From Fidelibacterota bacterium UBA6531 (GTDB lineage: Bacteria > Fidelibacterota > Marinisomatia > Marinisomatales > TCS55), in contig DJKX01000061.1 in assembly GCA_002436185.1 (NCBI GenBank), positions 1 to 15,966 on the forward strand: 15,966 nt of DNA, written 5' to 3'. A program made the position numbers and the translations under genes. The notes beneath the pieces are model-generated. The model was not told the origin of the DNA and did no database searches. It worked only from the letters and a program-made list of their open reading frames with translations. Shown one piece after another: positions 1 to 7,229 of this stretch (within the stretch, counting starts at the first letter, position 1; every line of letters begins with the position of its first letter).

Positions 1-245
1 CCACTCACAGTGATTTCTTGTGATTTGTAACCAATATAAGCTACCATCAGTACATCTCCTGCAGCAGCATCTATTGAAAAAGAACCTCTGTCATCTGTGG
101 TGGTACCTACAAATGTACCTTTTACAAATACAGAAGTACCTACGAGAGATTCACCTGTTTTAGCATCCGTTACTGTACCAGAAACAGCTGCAAAAGCTGT
201 AGCGATAAATAATGATGCTATTAGTATAGTTTTCAGGATACGCAT
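1..245 (-). CDS. TonB-dependent receptor (SusC-like) N-terminus, partial
   Basis: The 3' part of this gene lies beyond the left edge; about 81 codons are visible. It starts at ATG 245-243 behind a clear AGGAG site (251-255) five bases upstream. The protein opens with a signal peptide: basic MRILK, then a hydrophobic stretch ending AFA, with likely cleavage after Ala19. Next comes VSGTVTDAKTGESLVG, a GTFVGTTTDDRGSF segment and a VAYIGYKSQEI strand. This is the CarboxypepD_reg-like beta-sandwich that typically precedes the plug and barrel of SusC-type outer-membrane TonB-dependent transporters. The substrate cannot be told. The same domain also occurs in other secreted proteins, so the receptor assignment is probable rather than certain. 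It is divergent from gcvP across a 268-base gap. Confidence 0.75.
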   Translation of the reverse strand, partial: MRILKTILIASLFIATAFAAVSGTVTDAKTGESLVGTSVFVKGTFVGTTTDDRGSFSIDAAAGDVLMVAYIGYKSQEITVS

Positions 246-401
246 TTTGTCTCCTTTGATTTATTAGTATTAATAAAATTTGTGAGGATAAAACTAGATT
301 AAGCTTCCCTTACTGAAAGACTTCTAGCTCCACCTCATCGATGAATTACTGGAAGTTCACGCTTATTTTTCAAATAATGCAAGATATTTTTAAAAACTAA
401 T

Positions 402-410
402 GGGGGGGGG
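402..410. repeat. G9 homopolymer tract in intergenic region
   Basis: Nine consecutive G residues lie in an otherwise AT-rich 268-base gap (246-513) between the divergent receptor gene and gcvP. The tract sits about 110 bases before the gcvP start and about 160 bases upstream of the receptor start. Such tracts are prone to slippage and to sequencing length error. No role can be shown from sequence. Confidence 0.6.
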
Positions 411-433
411 TTCCCTGGAAAATTCTCACAATT

Positions 434-463
434 TTGAAAATTATCTTTTCGATTGTTTAAAAT
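434..463 (+). promoter_or_regulatory. Candidate sigma70 promoter for gcvP
   Basis: TTGAAA (434-439) and TAAAAT (458-463) are separated by 18 bases, each one mismatch from the sigma70 consensus. Transcription would start near 470, about 44 bases before the gcvP ATG. A 13-base palindrome, AATTTTGAAAATT (430-442), overlaps the -35 element and could be an operator, though AT-rich palindromes arise easily by chance. I see no glycine riboswitch in this leader. Confidence 0.4.
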
Positions 464-513
464 AAAAAACACTAAATTACATACTAAATTTTATAACCAT
501 AAAAATACTATCT

Positions 514-3342
514 ATGTATCTAAATATTCCTCCAGCAGACATGTTCATTGACCGCCACATCGGTCTGGATGGCGATGAAATAAACGCAATGCTAAGCACT
601 CTTGGGCTTAAATCACTCGAGGATCTGGTACAAAAAACTATTCCTGCTGAAATATTGGACGACACTCCACTTAATATTGGAGTAGCTGCAGATGAACTGA
701 ATACCATTAAATCCCTGCGTTCCATCGCCGGAAAAAATAAAGTGACTCGATCTTATATAGGCATGGGGTATACGGGTACAATTACTCCATCTGTCATTTT
801 ACGTAATATCCTGGAAAATCCGGGCTGGTATACTCAATACACTCCATACCAGGCAGAAATCAGTCAGGGACGGCTGGAAGCACTTTTGAATTTCCAGACC
901 ATGGTGTGTGATATGACCGGGATGGAAATTGCCAATGCATCCCTTTTAGATGAAGCTACTGCTGCTGCTGAAGCCATGGCTATGATTACCCACTTGAATC
1001 CAAAAAGAAATGTTTTTTATGTGTCACAATGTTGCCATCCCCAAACCATAGACGTGCTTAAAACTCGGGCTGAACCCATGAGGATTGAATTGGTCATTAC
1101 TCATGAAAGAGATTTTGAGTTCAATGAAGATACATTGGGCGTTCTCATTCAATATCCTGCAACCGATGGCCGCATTGCTGATTATTCTAAATTGTGTAAT
1201 CGCGCCCACGAAAATGGTTCGTTGGTTGCTGTTGCTGCAGATATTTTAAGTTTGGCATTATTGAATCCACCGGGTGAATGGGGGGCAGATATTGTTGTAG
1301 GCAGTGCCCAGCGATTTGGTATCCCCATGGGATATGGCGGTCCCCATGCTGCTTTTTTTGCCACTCACAAAAAATATGAGCGCAAAATTCCCGGTAGAAT
1401 TATTGGCGTTTCTCGAGATGTTCATGGCAATCCTGCCCTGCGCATGGCACTGCAAACACGGGAACAGCATATTCGTCGAGACCGGGCTACCTCTAATATA
1501 TGCACAGCACAGGTTTTATTGGCCATTATGTCCGGTATGTACGCTGTGTATCACGGACCCCATGGAATTCGCCGCATTGCAGAACGTGTTAATTTTTTAA
1601 CATCTATACTGGCCGGTTCTTTAGAAAAAGCCGGTTTTGAATTCATCCATGATCACTTCTTTGATACAGTTCGATTTAAGGCTGATTTTCATTTTGCTAA
1701 AAAAGCAATTGATTCTGGAATGTTATTTTGGGATTATGGTGATGGAACATTAGGAATAACCATTGATGAAACGTCAAATATAGAGGATATTCAAGATATT
1801 CTTAATGTTTTTGAGGCTAAAGCCATTGAACCAAATAATCAAACAATACAAAAAGATATTTCTCGTACATCACCGTTTTTAGAACATCCCGTTTTTAATA
1901 CATATCATTCTGAAACGGAAATGCTGCGTTATATATATAAGCTCCAGCAAAAAGACCTGTCTTTGGCTACAAGCATGATTCCGCTGGGTTCTTGCACAAT
2001 GAAATTGAATGCCACCACAGAAATGATGGGTATAACCTGGCCGGAGTTTACGAATCTCCATCCCTTCACGCCCCAAGAACATGCGAAAGGTTATAAAGAA
2101 ATTATTTCAAAACTTGGCGGCTGGCTGTGCGACATAACCGGTTTTACGGGCTATTCTTTCCAACCCAATTCCGGTGCCCAGGGCGAATTTGCAGGGCTGA
2201 AAACTATCTCTGTTTTTCATGCAGCCAATGATGAAACTCAACGCAATATCTGTTTAATTCCCGCTTCAGCCCACGGCACCAACCCGGCCAGTGCTGTAAT
2301 GAACGGCATGAAGGTTGTGGTTGTCAAATGCGATGCAGGTGGCAATATTGATATGGCAGACCTCACTGCGAAAGCAGAAGCTCACAGTGCTAATCTGGCT
2401 GCGTTTATGGTCACCTACCCCTCTACCCATGGGGTGTTCGAAGCTCACATCAAGGACGTATGCCGAGTTATCCACGACCACGGAGGCCAGGTCTATTTGG
2501 ACGGAGCCAACCTAAACGCCCTGGTAGGATTATGTAAACCGGCAGATTTTGGCGCCGATGTGTGTCATATAAATTTGCATAAAACCTTCTGTATTCCTCA
2601 CGGCGGTGGCGGTCCGGGCATGGGGCCCATTTTTACCCAAGATCATTTAACAAAATTTCTCCCTGACCACCCGATTGTCAGTACAAGCGGAGATGAAGGA
2701 GTTAAAGCTGTTTCCGCTGCACCTTATGGAAGTGCCAGTATATTGCCCATTTCCTGGACTTATATAAAAATGCTGGGTAGCGATGGTCTGAAAAAAGCAA
2801 CCCAAACGGCGATCCTTAATGCGAATTATATGGCCAAAATATTGAGGGAACATTTTGATATTTTATACACGGGACAAAATGGAATGGTGGGACATGAATT
2901 TATTGTGGATATGCGTCCTTTTAGGAAATCCAGTGGAATAACCGATGAAGATGTGGCAAAACGCTTGATGGATTATGGTTTTCACGCTCCGACTATGTCC
3001 TTTCCCGTCCCCGGTACGCTCATGATCGAGCCCACTGAAAGTGAAAATAAAGCGGAACTGGATCGCTTTTGCCAAGCATTGGTTCAGATCAAAAAGGAGA
3101 TTGTGGCTGTAGAAAATGGGGAAGCTGAAAAAGACGATAATGTTTTGAAAAATGCACCCCATACTGCTCGTCATGTCACGTCTGATAATTGGTCACATCC
3201 CTATTCGAGAGAATCAGCTGCTTATCCTGCAGAATGGACAAAAGATGGAAAATTCTGGCCGGCAGTAGGAAGAGTGGATAATGCTTATGGTGATAGAAAC
3301 TTGGTGTGTTCGTGTCCGACGGTTGAGGATTATGAAGATTAA
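514..3342 (+). CDS. gcvP: Glycine dehydrogenase (decarboxylating), P-protein, single chain
   Basis: This is the P-protein of the glycine cleavage system. It uses pyridoxal phosphate (PLP) to decarboxylate glycine and passes the aminomethyl group to lipoyl H-protein. At 942 residues it is the fused (alpha plus beta) form, not the split GcvPA/GcvPB type. Visible landmarks are FIDRHIG near the N-terminus, SYIGMGYTGT, ENPGWYTQYTPYQAEISQGR, LLDEATAAAEAM, QHIRRDRATSNICTAQ, and the PLP site HINLHKTFCIPHGGGGPG with the Schiff-base lysine at residue 690. ATG 514 is the first start after an in-frame stop. ATG 541, which gives MFIDRHIG, is an alternative. Neither has a Shine-Dalgarno site. The T-, H- and L-proteins are not in the window. 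The 3' end faces the deoxynucleoside kinase gene across only 20 bases, with no visible terminator. Confidence 0.97.
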   Translation: MYLNIPPADMFIDRHIGLDGDEINAMLSTLGLKSLEDLVQKTIPAEILDDTPLNIGVAADELNTIKSLRSIAGKNKVTRSYIGMGYTGTITPSVILRNILENPGWYTQYTPYQAEISQGRLEALLNFQTMVCDMTGMEIANASLLDEATAAAEAMAMITHLNPKRNVFYVSQCCHPQTIDVLKTRAEPMRIELVITHERDFEFNEDTLGVLIQYPATDGRIADYSKLCNRAHENGSLVAVAADILSLALLNPPGEWGADIVVGSAQRFGIPMGYGGPHAAFFATHKKYERKIPGRIIGVSRDVHGNPALRMALQTREQHIRRDRATSNICTAQVLLAIMSGMYAVYHGPHGIRRIAERVNFLTSILAGSLEKAGFEFIHDHFFDTVRFKADFHFAKKAIDSGMLFWDYGDGTLGITIDETSNIEDIQDILNVFEAKAIEPNNQTIQKDISRTSPFLEHPVFNTYHSETEMLRYIYKLQQKDLSLATSMIPLGSCTMKLNATTEMMGITWPEFTNLHPFTPQEHAKGYKEIISKLGGWLCDITGFTGYSFQPNSGAQGEFAGLKTISVFHAANDETQRNICLIPASAHGTNPASAVMNGMKVVVVKCDAGGNIDMADLTAKAEAHSANLAAFMVTYPSTHGVFEAHIKDVCRVIHDHGGQVYLDGANLNALVGLCKPADFGADVCHINLHKTFCIPHGGGGPGMGPIFTQDHLTKFLPDHPIVSTSGDEGVKAVSAAPYGSASILPISWTYIKMLGSDGLKKATQTAILNANYMAKILREHFDILYTGQNGMVGHEFIVDMRPFRKSSGITDEDVAKRLMDYGFHAPTMSFPVPGTLMIEPTESENKAELDRFCQALVQIKKEIVAVENGEAEKDDNVLKNAPHTARHVTSDNWSHPYSRESAAYPAEWTKDGKFWPAVGRVDNAYGDRNLVCSCPTVEDYED

Positions 3343-3362
3343 CGATCAGTTTTCAGAACCAA

Positions 3363-3980
3363 TCAAGATACCCTTTCTTGTATATCATTCAATATAGTTT
3401 CCAACTGGTCATTATCTTCAAATATATTAAAGCCATCCGTTTCGATTAATAGAACTGGAATATCAATTAAATTGTTGATCCATTTATTATAAGACACGTT
3501 TAAGGTATGTAAATATTCTGGATCAATGGATTTTTCATAATCCCGGGATCGGCTTTTAATACGAGAAATCAGTGTATCGGTTGATGCCTTGAGATAAACA
3601 ATCAAATCCGGTTTGAGTAAATAGGATGTCATAATAGAAAATAAGTTACGGTAGTTTTTCCAATCTCTCTGATCCATAAATCCCATTTCATTGAGATTCT
3701 TGGCAAAAATTTCTACATCTTCATAAATTGTTCTGTCCTGGATTACCCCGCCGTTGGACATACTCATTTCGTAGTGGGACTTGAACCGCTTGTGTAAGAA
3801 ATACACCTGCAGGTTGAAACTCCAACGGGACATATCTCCATAAAAATCACCCAAATAGGGATTATCATCCACCGATTCAAAGTATGGTGTCCAGCCCAGT
3901 TTTTCTGCTACAATTTCTGTAAATGTCGTTTTGCCGACGCCAATATTGCCGGCCAGACCAATAAAAGGATTATCTATCAA
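3363..3980 (-). CDS. Deoxynucleoside kinase (dGK/dCK/dAK family)
   Basis: A 205-residue deoxynucleoside salvage kinase that would phosphorylate a deoxynucleoside at the 5' position with a nucleoside triphosphate. It has the P-loop GNIGVGKT (11-18), a catalytic Glu in YFESV (Glu35), the DRTIYED motif (82-88) with the DR pair characteristic of the family, and an arginine-rich LID segment RIKSRSRDYE (139-148). Length and motif order match bacterial deoxyguanosine and deoxyadenosine/deoxycytidine kinases. Base specificity cannot be read by eye. The start is TTG 3980-3978; its last two bases plus the next A form the mtaB stop (TTGA overlap), so translation is probably coupled to mtaB. No strong Shine-Dalgarno site is present. 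Confidence 0.88.
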   Translation of the reverse strand: MIDNPFIGLAGNIGVGKTTFTEIVAEKLGWTPYFESVDDNPYLGDFYGDMSRWSFNLQVYFLHKRFKSHYEMSMSNGGVIQDRTIYEDVEIFAKNLNEMGFMDQRDWKNYRNLFSIMTSYLLKPDLIVYLKASTDTLISRIKSRSRDYEKSIDPEYLHTLNVSYNKWINNLIDIPVLLIETDGFNIFEDNDQLETILNDIQERVS

Positions 3981-5272
3981 CCCAAGACCCCATTTGATGT
4001 CATGCCATTATTTTCAGTCAATTGCACCGGTTGGATTGTATTAAAAAGGTCAAGTTCTCCAGCTACATGGACCTGTATATAATTATCGGTGTGCCCGACA
4101 ATTTTACCATTTTTTACCGTTTCGAAAAGCACCGGCCGTGTTTGGCCAATAAATTGTTCATGGAAGAAACACCGTTTCTTTTCAGATAAAATATGGAGCA
4201 TCCTGCTCCGTTCCGCCCGTTTTTCTTTAGCCACACTTCTGCCCATCTCCATGGCGTCTGTATTGGGCCGTTCGGAATAAGTAAACACGTGTAGATAAGA
4301 AATGTCTAATTCATTTAGGAAATGATATGTATCAAGGAAATCTTCATCTGTTTCCCCGGGAAATCCTACAATCACATCCACACCAATACAGCAATCAGGC
4401 ATAATTGATTTAATTTTGGTAACACGTTCTTCATACAATTTCCGAGTATATCTCCGGCGCATAGTACCTAATATTTTGTCTGAACCAGATTGCAGGGGCA
4501 CATGAAAATGGGGCATGAATTTTTCTGATTTTGAACAAAATTTGATAATATCATTCGTGAGCAGATTTGGTTCAATGGATGAAATGCGGATACGGTCAAT
4601 CCCTTCCAACTTATCCAATTGCTGAATCAAATCAAAAAATGTTTCTTGAGATCCTTTTCCAAAATCTCCAATATTTACACCGGTAAGCACTATTTCTCGT
4701 GTATCCGTTTCAGCAACTTCTCTTGCTTCTTTCAGTGTATTGGCAATGGTACCGCTTCGACTCTCCCCCCGAGCCAGCGGAATAGTACAAAATGAACAGA
4801 TGTAATCACAGCCATCCTGAATTTTTAAAAAGGATCGTGTTCGTTCTCCCGTTGAATAAGATGGTGTGAATTTGTGTACATGATCAATCTCAGATTGAAT
4901 CACTTTTGTTCTCTCATTCAAATCCATAGAATTCAAATGATTCAATAAATTAAATTTTTCTTCCGTACCCAAAACAACATCTACGCTATCAATCGCAGCA
5001 ATATTATTTGGGTTGAGCTGAGCATAACAACCGATCACAGCAACGGATGAATCAGGGTTTCTGCGTTTTGCTTGCCGTATGAGTTTTCGAGCTTCCTTAT
5101 CTGCATTTTCTGTTACAGTACAGGTATTCAGAACATATATATCTGCTGTGTCATTATAATCAACTTTCTCGAATCCATGGCGTAGAAAATCACGGGAAAT
5201 GGTGGCCGTCTCCGAAAAGTTCAATTTGCACCCCAATGTATGGAATGCAATGCGTTTGGTGGGTGTACTCAT
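3977..5272 (-). CDS. mtaB: tRNA (N6-L-threonylcarbamoyladenosine37-C2)-methylthiotransferase
   Basis: A radical-SAM methylthiotransferase of the MiaB/RimO/MtaB family, 431 residues. MtaB converts t6A37 to ms2t6A37 in ANN-decoding tRNAs. The N-terminal UPF0004 domain carries the auxiliary-cluster cysteines Cys15 (LGCKLNFSE), Cys51 (NTCTVTENAD) and Cys82 (VIGCYAQ). The radical-SAM CxxxCxxC motif is at 155-162 (CDYICSFC). A TRAM-like RNA-binding segment follows from about residue 372 to 425. The LGCKLN and NTCTVT..AD signatures favour MtaB over MiaB or RimO. The start is ATG 5272-5270, with no Shine-Dalgarno site and a small inverted repeat just upstream. It lies 98 bases downstream of asnB on the same strand and overlaps the kinase gene at its 3' end. 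Confidence 0.92.
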   Translation of the reverse strand: MSTPTKRIAFHTLGCKLNFSETATISRDFLRHGFEKVDYNDTADIYVLNTCTVTENADKEARKLIRQAKRRNPDSSVAVIGCYAQLNPNNIAAIDSVDVVLGTEEKFNLLNHLNSMDLNERTKVIQSEIDHVHKFTPSYSTGERTRSFLKIQDGCDYICSFCTIPLARGESRSGTIANTLKEAREVAETDTREIVLTGVNIGDFGKGSQETFFDLIQQLDKLEGIDRIRISSIEPNLLTNDIIKFCSKSEKFMPHFHVPLQSGSDKILGTMRRRYTRKLYEERVTKIKSIMPDCCIGVDVIVGFPGETDEDFLDTYHFLNELDISYLHVFTYSERPNTDAMEMGRSVAKEKRAERSRMLHILSEKKRCFFHEQFIGQTRPVLFETVKNGKIVGHTDNYIQVHVAGELDLFNTIQPVQLTENNGMTSNGVLG

Positions 5273-5273
5273 A

Positions 5274-5289
5274 CTTAAATGTGTTTAAG
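5274..5289. repeat. Inverted repeat immediately upstream of mtaB
   Basis: CTTAAA (5274-5279), a 4-base spacer and TTTAAG (5284-5289) form a perfect 6-base inverted repeat that ends one base before the mtaB ATG. It could be a weak hairpin affecting translation start or an operator half-site pair. The stem is mostly A-T, so chance is a real possibility. Confidence 0.3.
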
Positions 5290-5310
5290 AACTTTCGGGG
5301 CGGAAATTAC

Positions 5311-5371
5311 AAATTTTATTGAGAGTTAATTCATTACTCTTATATGAGTTGAGGAATAGATCATAAAATTT
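5311..5371. repeat. Nested inverted repeats between asnB and mtaB
   Basis: AAATTTTAT (5311-5319) and ATAAAATTT (5363-5371) are perfect 9-base inverted repeats. They enclose two competing smaller stems: AGAGT (5322-5326) with ACTCT (5336-5340), or ACTC (5336-5339) with GAGT (5346-5349). The outer repeat touches the asnB stop codon. There is no terminal T-run on either strand, so this is not a typical intrinsic terminator. It may be an mRNA-end structure or a processing site between asnB and mtaB. Confidence 0.3.
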
Positions 5372-6960
5372 CATTCGCGATAATCTTCTAATTCCCGGGC
5401 AGATGGATCTAAAACTTCGGACCATTTCGGCATCCAAAAATGTGGGATTAATTTTTCATTTTTACCGAAGTAAGACTCAAATACTTTTCGATAGTAATAA
5501 CTCTCTTTCAAAACGGGAGTACAATGAGTTATTTTTATACTTTCTCTTTGGAATTCTTCATCACTGATTTTTTGATCTACAAATAATTGAATAATATGGT
5601 GCCATGATTTTTTCATTGAACTTACTCCATCAGAAAAAGCACACTTCCGCCTCCATAACACATCATCCGGTAAAATTTCATTGTTATCAAATGCTTTCCT
5701 TAACAAGTTTTTTTCCAAACGTCTAGTGCCATCAAATGTTTTTAATTTTGGAGGAATAGAAAGATAATATTTCACAAATGCTTTATCTAAAAAAGGTGTT
5801 CGAGCTTCCAACCCATTGGAACTGATACTCCGATCCGAACGCAATACATCAAAATAATGGATCTCTTCCACCAGCCTTTCGCTCTCTTTTTGCAGTGCTT
5901 TCGGCGTGGGTGCATTCCGTAAATAAACATACCCGCAGCACACTTCATCACTGCCGTCACCGTTAAAAATTACTTTACAGTTTGAATTTTCAGTTATGAA
6001 TTTGGAAACAAGGTAATTACCCACACTGGCCCTGACCGTGGTTGTATCATAAGATTCAATATTGTAGATCACTGTTTCAATGGCATCCAGGAATTCCGCT
6101 TCTGTTACTTCTACCTGGTGATGGGCAGTCCCTAAATAATCTGCAACAGTTTGAGCATATTCAAGGTCAATGCTTCCCGGAAGTCCAATAGAAAAAGTGT
6201 TTAGTTTAAGCCCCTCATAATATTTATTCACCAATGCACAAATTAAACTTGAATCTAATCCTCCAGACAGTAAACAACCAATCTCCCGTTCCGCCATGAG
6301 TCGTTTTTTAACGGCCTCTTTTAAAAGAATTTGAATTTTGTTACAAATGTCCTCTTCTGTTTTTTCACGGATAGATACTCCATTGTACTGGAAATAAGAA
6401 TTGAATGCATCTGGTGATGCCGAACACCACCAAGTTCCAGGTTTAAAGGGCAGGATTTCACTGCAATGTTTCACTAGTGGTTTGGCTTCCGAGGCAATCA
6501 TGATTTCATTGCCATCACGGCCGATAAAACCGGGCCGAACACCCATTGGATCTCGTCCAGCAAACAGTTTCCCTGTTTTCGAATCATGAATGACAAACAT
6601 GAATACTCCATCAAGTTCCTCGACTGTTTTTTCTATCCCAAATTGTTTAAACATATATAAAATAATTTCACAGTCAGAACCGGTAATCAGACTAAAGCCA
6701 TATTTATCAGCCAATTTTTTGTAATTATAAATTTCACCATTGCATACCAAGGTCAGGGAGTCATCCTGGGGATGTTTCATGGGTTGGTCGCCCTTTTCTG
6801 TCGTGCCCATGATGGCCAGACGGTGAAAAGCGAATAATACATCATTCCCGGTTTTTTCGTGGTGTGTGTTTTCCGGGCCTCGATAACTAATTAGATTTAT
6901 ATCCTTAGCAAGTGATTCCCAGTTATGTTTGCTGCCTTTATACGAAAAAATTCCGCACAT
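5371..6960 (-). CDS. asnB: Asparagine synthetase (glutamine-hydrolysing)
   Basis: This enzyme makes asparagine from aspartate, glutamine and ATP. The 529-residue protein has an N-terminal class II glutaminase domain: nucleophile Cys2 right after the initiator Met, HRLAI (46-50), CNGEIYN (73-79) and GSD (94-96). A C-terminal synthetase domain follows, with the PP-loop SGGLDSS (232-238), DTTTVRAS (305-312) and GLEARTPFLDK. Length and order match E. coli AsnB. One oddity: the usual SGEGSDE-x-FGGY reads NGDGSDE-x-CCGY (333-343), so the conserved Glu is Asp335. The start is ATG 6960-6958, preceded by AAAGGAT. Its leader holds an Asn-rich peptide frame and a terminator hairpin, indicating attenuation by asparagine supply. 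It is divergent from thrB, another aspartate-family gene. Confidence 0.95.
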   Translation of the reverse strand: MCGIFSYKGSKHNWESLAKDINLISYRGPENTHHEKTGNDVLFAFHRLAIMGTTEKGDQPMKHPQDDSLTLVCNGEIYNYKKLADKYGFSLITGSDCEIILYMFKQFGIEKTVEELDGVFMFVIHDSKTGKLFAGRDPMGVRPGFIGRDGNEIMIASEAKPLVKHCSEILPFKPGTWWCSASPDAFNSYFQYNGVSIREKTEEDICNKIQILLKEAVKKRLMAEREIGCLLSGGLDSSLICALVNKYYEGLKLNTFSIGLPGSIDLEYAQTVADYLGTAHHQVEVTEAEFLDAIETVIYNIESYDTTTVRASVGNYLVSKFITENSNCKVIFNGDGSDEVCCGYVYLRNAPTPKALQKESERLVEEIHYFDVLRSDRSISSNGLEARTPFLDKAFVKYYLSIPPKLKTFDGTRRLEKNLLRKAFDNNEILPDDVLWRRKCAFSDGVSSMKKSWHHIIQLFVDQKISDEEFQRESIKITHCTPVLKESYYYRKVFESYFGKNEKLIPHFWMPKWSEVLDPSARELEDYRE

Positions 6961-6986
6961 AGTGTATTGATCCTTTCATTTTATTC

Positions 6987-7019
6987 AAAAAAAAACCCCC
7001 AAGTTTATTTTTGGGGGTT
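6987..7019 (-). terminator. Intrinsic terminator in asnB leader (attenuator)
   Basis: On the minus strand, AACCCCCAA (7019-7011), an 8-base loop and TTGGGGGTT (7002-6994) form a perfect 9-bp stem. The stem runs straight into T residues that total nine in a row (6995-6987). This is a textbook Rho-independent terminator. It lies inside the asnB 5' leader and ends 26 bases before the asnB ATG. No gene upstream on this strand needs terminating there: asnB's divergent neighbour thrB runs the other way. It is therefore best read as a regulatory attenuator. Confidence 0.88.
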
Positions 7020-7062
7020 CATTATTAAAGCTTTACCTAATGGCTACAAAGCTCCACCCCCA
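7012..7062 (-). promoter_or_regulatory. Antiterminator pairing segments of the asnB leader
   Basis: TGGGGGT (7062-7056, minus strand), lying 5 bases after the Asn codon run, is fully complementary to ACCCCCA (7018-7012), the core of the terminator's 5' arm. Inside this pairing, AGCTTT (7053-7048) is complementary to AAAGCT (7034-7029). The two helices can stack into one extended antiterminator, separated by GG on one side and ten bases on the other. Terminator and antiterminator are mutually exclusive because both use 7013-7017. Confidence 0.7.
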
Positions 7063-7151
7063 CTTAAATTATTATTGTTGTTGTTAACACAAGTGTTAAA
7101 CTGATTCGTTTTATTGGAATACTGCTGCCATAAGATGTATAATAAATCCAT
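7044..7151 (-). CDS. Asn-rich leader peptide of asnB (35 aa)
   Basis: A short frame from ATG 7151-7149 to TAG 7046-7044, begun after an in-frame stop. It opens MDLLYILWQQYS, continues NKTNQFNTCV, then six consecutive Asn at residues 23-28 (AAC three times, AAT three times), and ends LSGGGAL. Nine of 35 residues are Asn. The Asn run occupies 7085-7068, just before the G-rich antiterminator segment, and the stop codon lies within the 5' half of the alternative structures. This position and codon bias are those of the trp, his, leu and thr leader peptides, so the peptide probably acts as a sensor of charged tRNA-Asn rather than as a functional protein. There is no Shine-Dalgarno site, as for several genes here; this is the main uncertainty. 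Confidence 0.75.
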   Translation of the reverse strand: MDLLYILWQQYSNKTNQFNTCVNNNNNNLSGGGAL

Positions 7152-7200
7152 GAATAATAGTAATTAATAAAACCTATACTAGCCAATAGACAAAATAGAT

Positions 7201-7229
7201 TTTATAATATTTATTTCATTTTCTGTCAA
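7201..7229 (-). promoter_or_regulatory. Sigma70 promoter of the asnB leader
   Basis: On the minus strand TTGACA (7229-7224) is a perfect -35 element and TATAAA (7206-7201) a 5/6 match to the -10 element, with the optimal 17-base spacer. The predicted start is near 7194. That places the Asn leader peptide 43 bases downstream and the attenuator terminator about 175 bases downstream, both within the transcript. Confidence 0.8.

Larger units (their letters stand above)
6961..7194 (-). ncRNA. asnB attenuator leader RNA (putative)
   Basis: This is the roughly 234-base transcribed leader from the predicted start near 7194 to the asnB ATG. In order it holds a 43-base untranslated start, the 35-codon Asn-rich leader peptide, a G-rich antiterminator segment, a 9-bp terminator with a T-run, and the asnB ribosome site. 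If Asn-tRNA is charged, the ribosome should reach the stop codon (7046-7044) and cover the G-rich segment, so the terminator forms. If it stalls early in the Asn run, the G-rich segment is free to sequester the terminator's 5' arm. The parts are seen in the sequence; the mechanism is inferred from classical amino-acid attenuators. Confidence 0.78.

Noticed and set aside
335..344. TCATCGATGA, a 10-base palindrome upstream of the receptor gene.
   Set aside because: A single short palindrome with no nearby promoter anchor or second copy; not enough to call an operator.
400..465. A 21-codon frame beginning Met-Gly-Gly-Gly upstream of gcvP, resembling a glycine leader peptide.
   Set aside because: The Gly codons come from the G9 homopolymer. 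No terminator or alternative hairpins lie between it and gcvP, and a predicted transcript start near 470 would lie after it. Attenuation by Gly scarcity would also be the wrong direction for a glycine-degrading enzyme.
2863..3174. A 103-codon frame antisense to gcvP.
   Set aside because: It lies wholly within the conserved gcvP coding region and has no recognisable motif or ribosome site.
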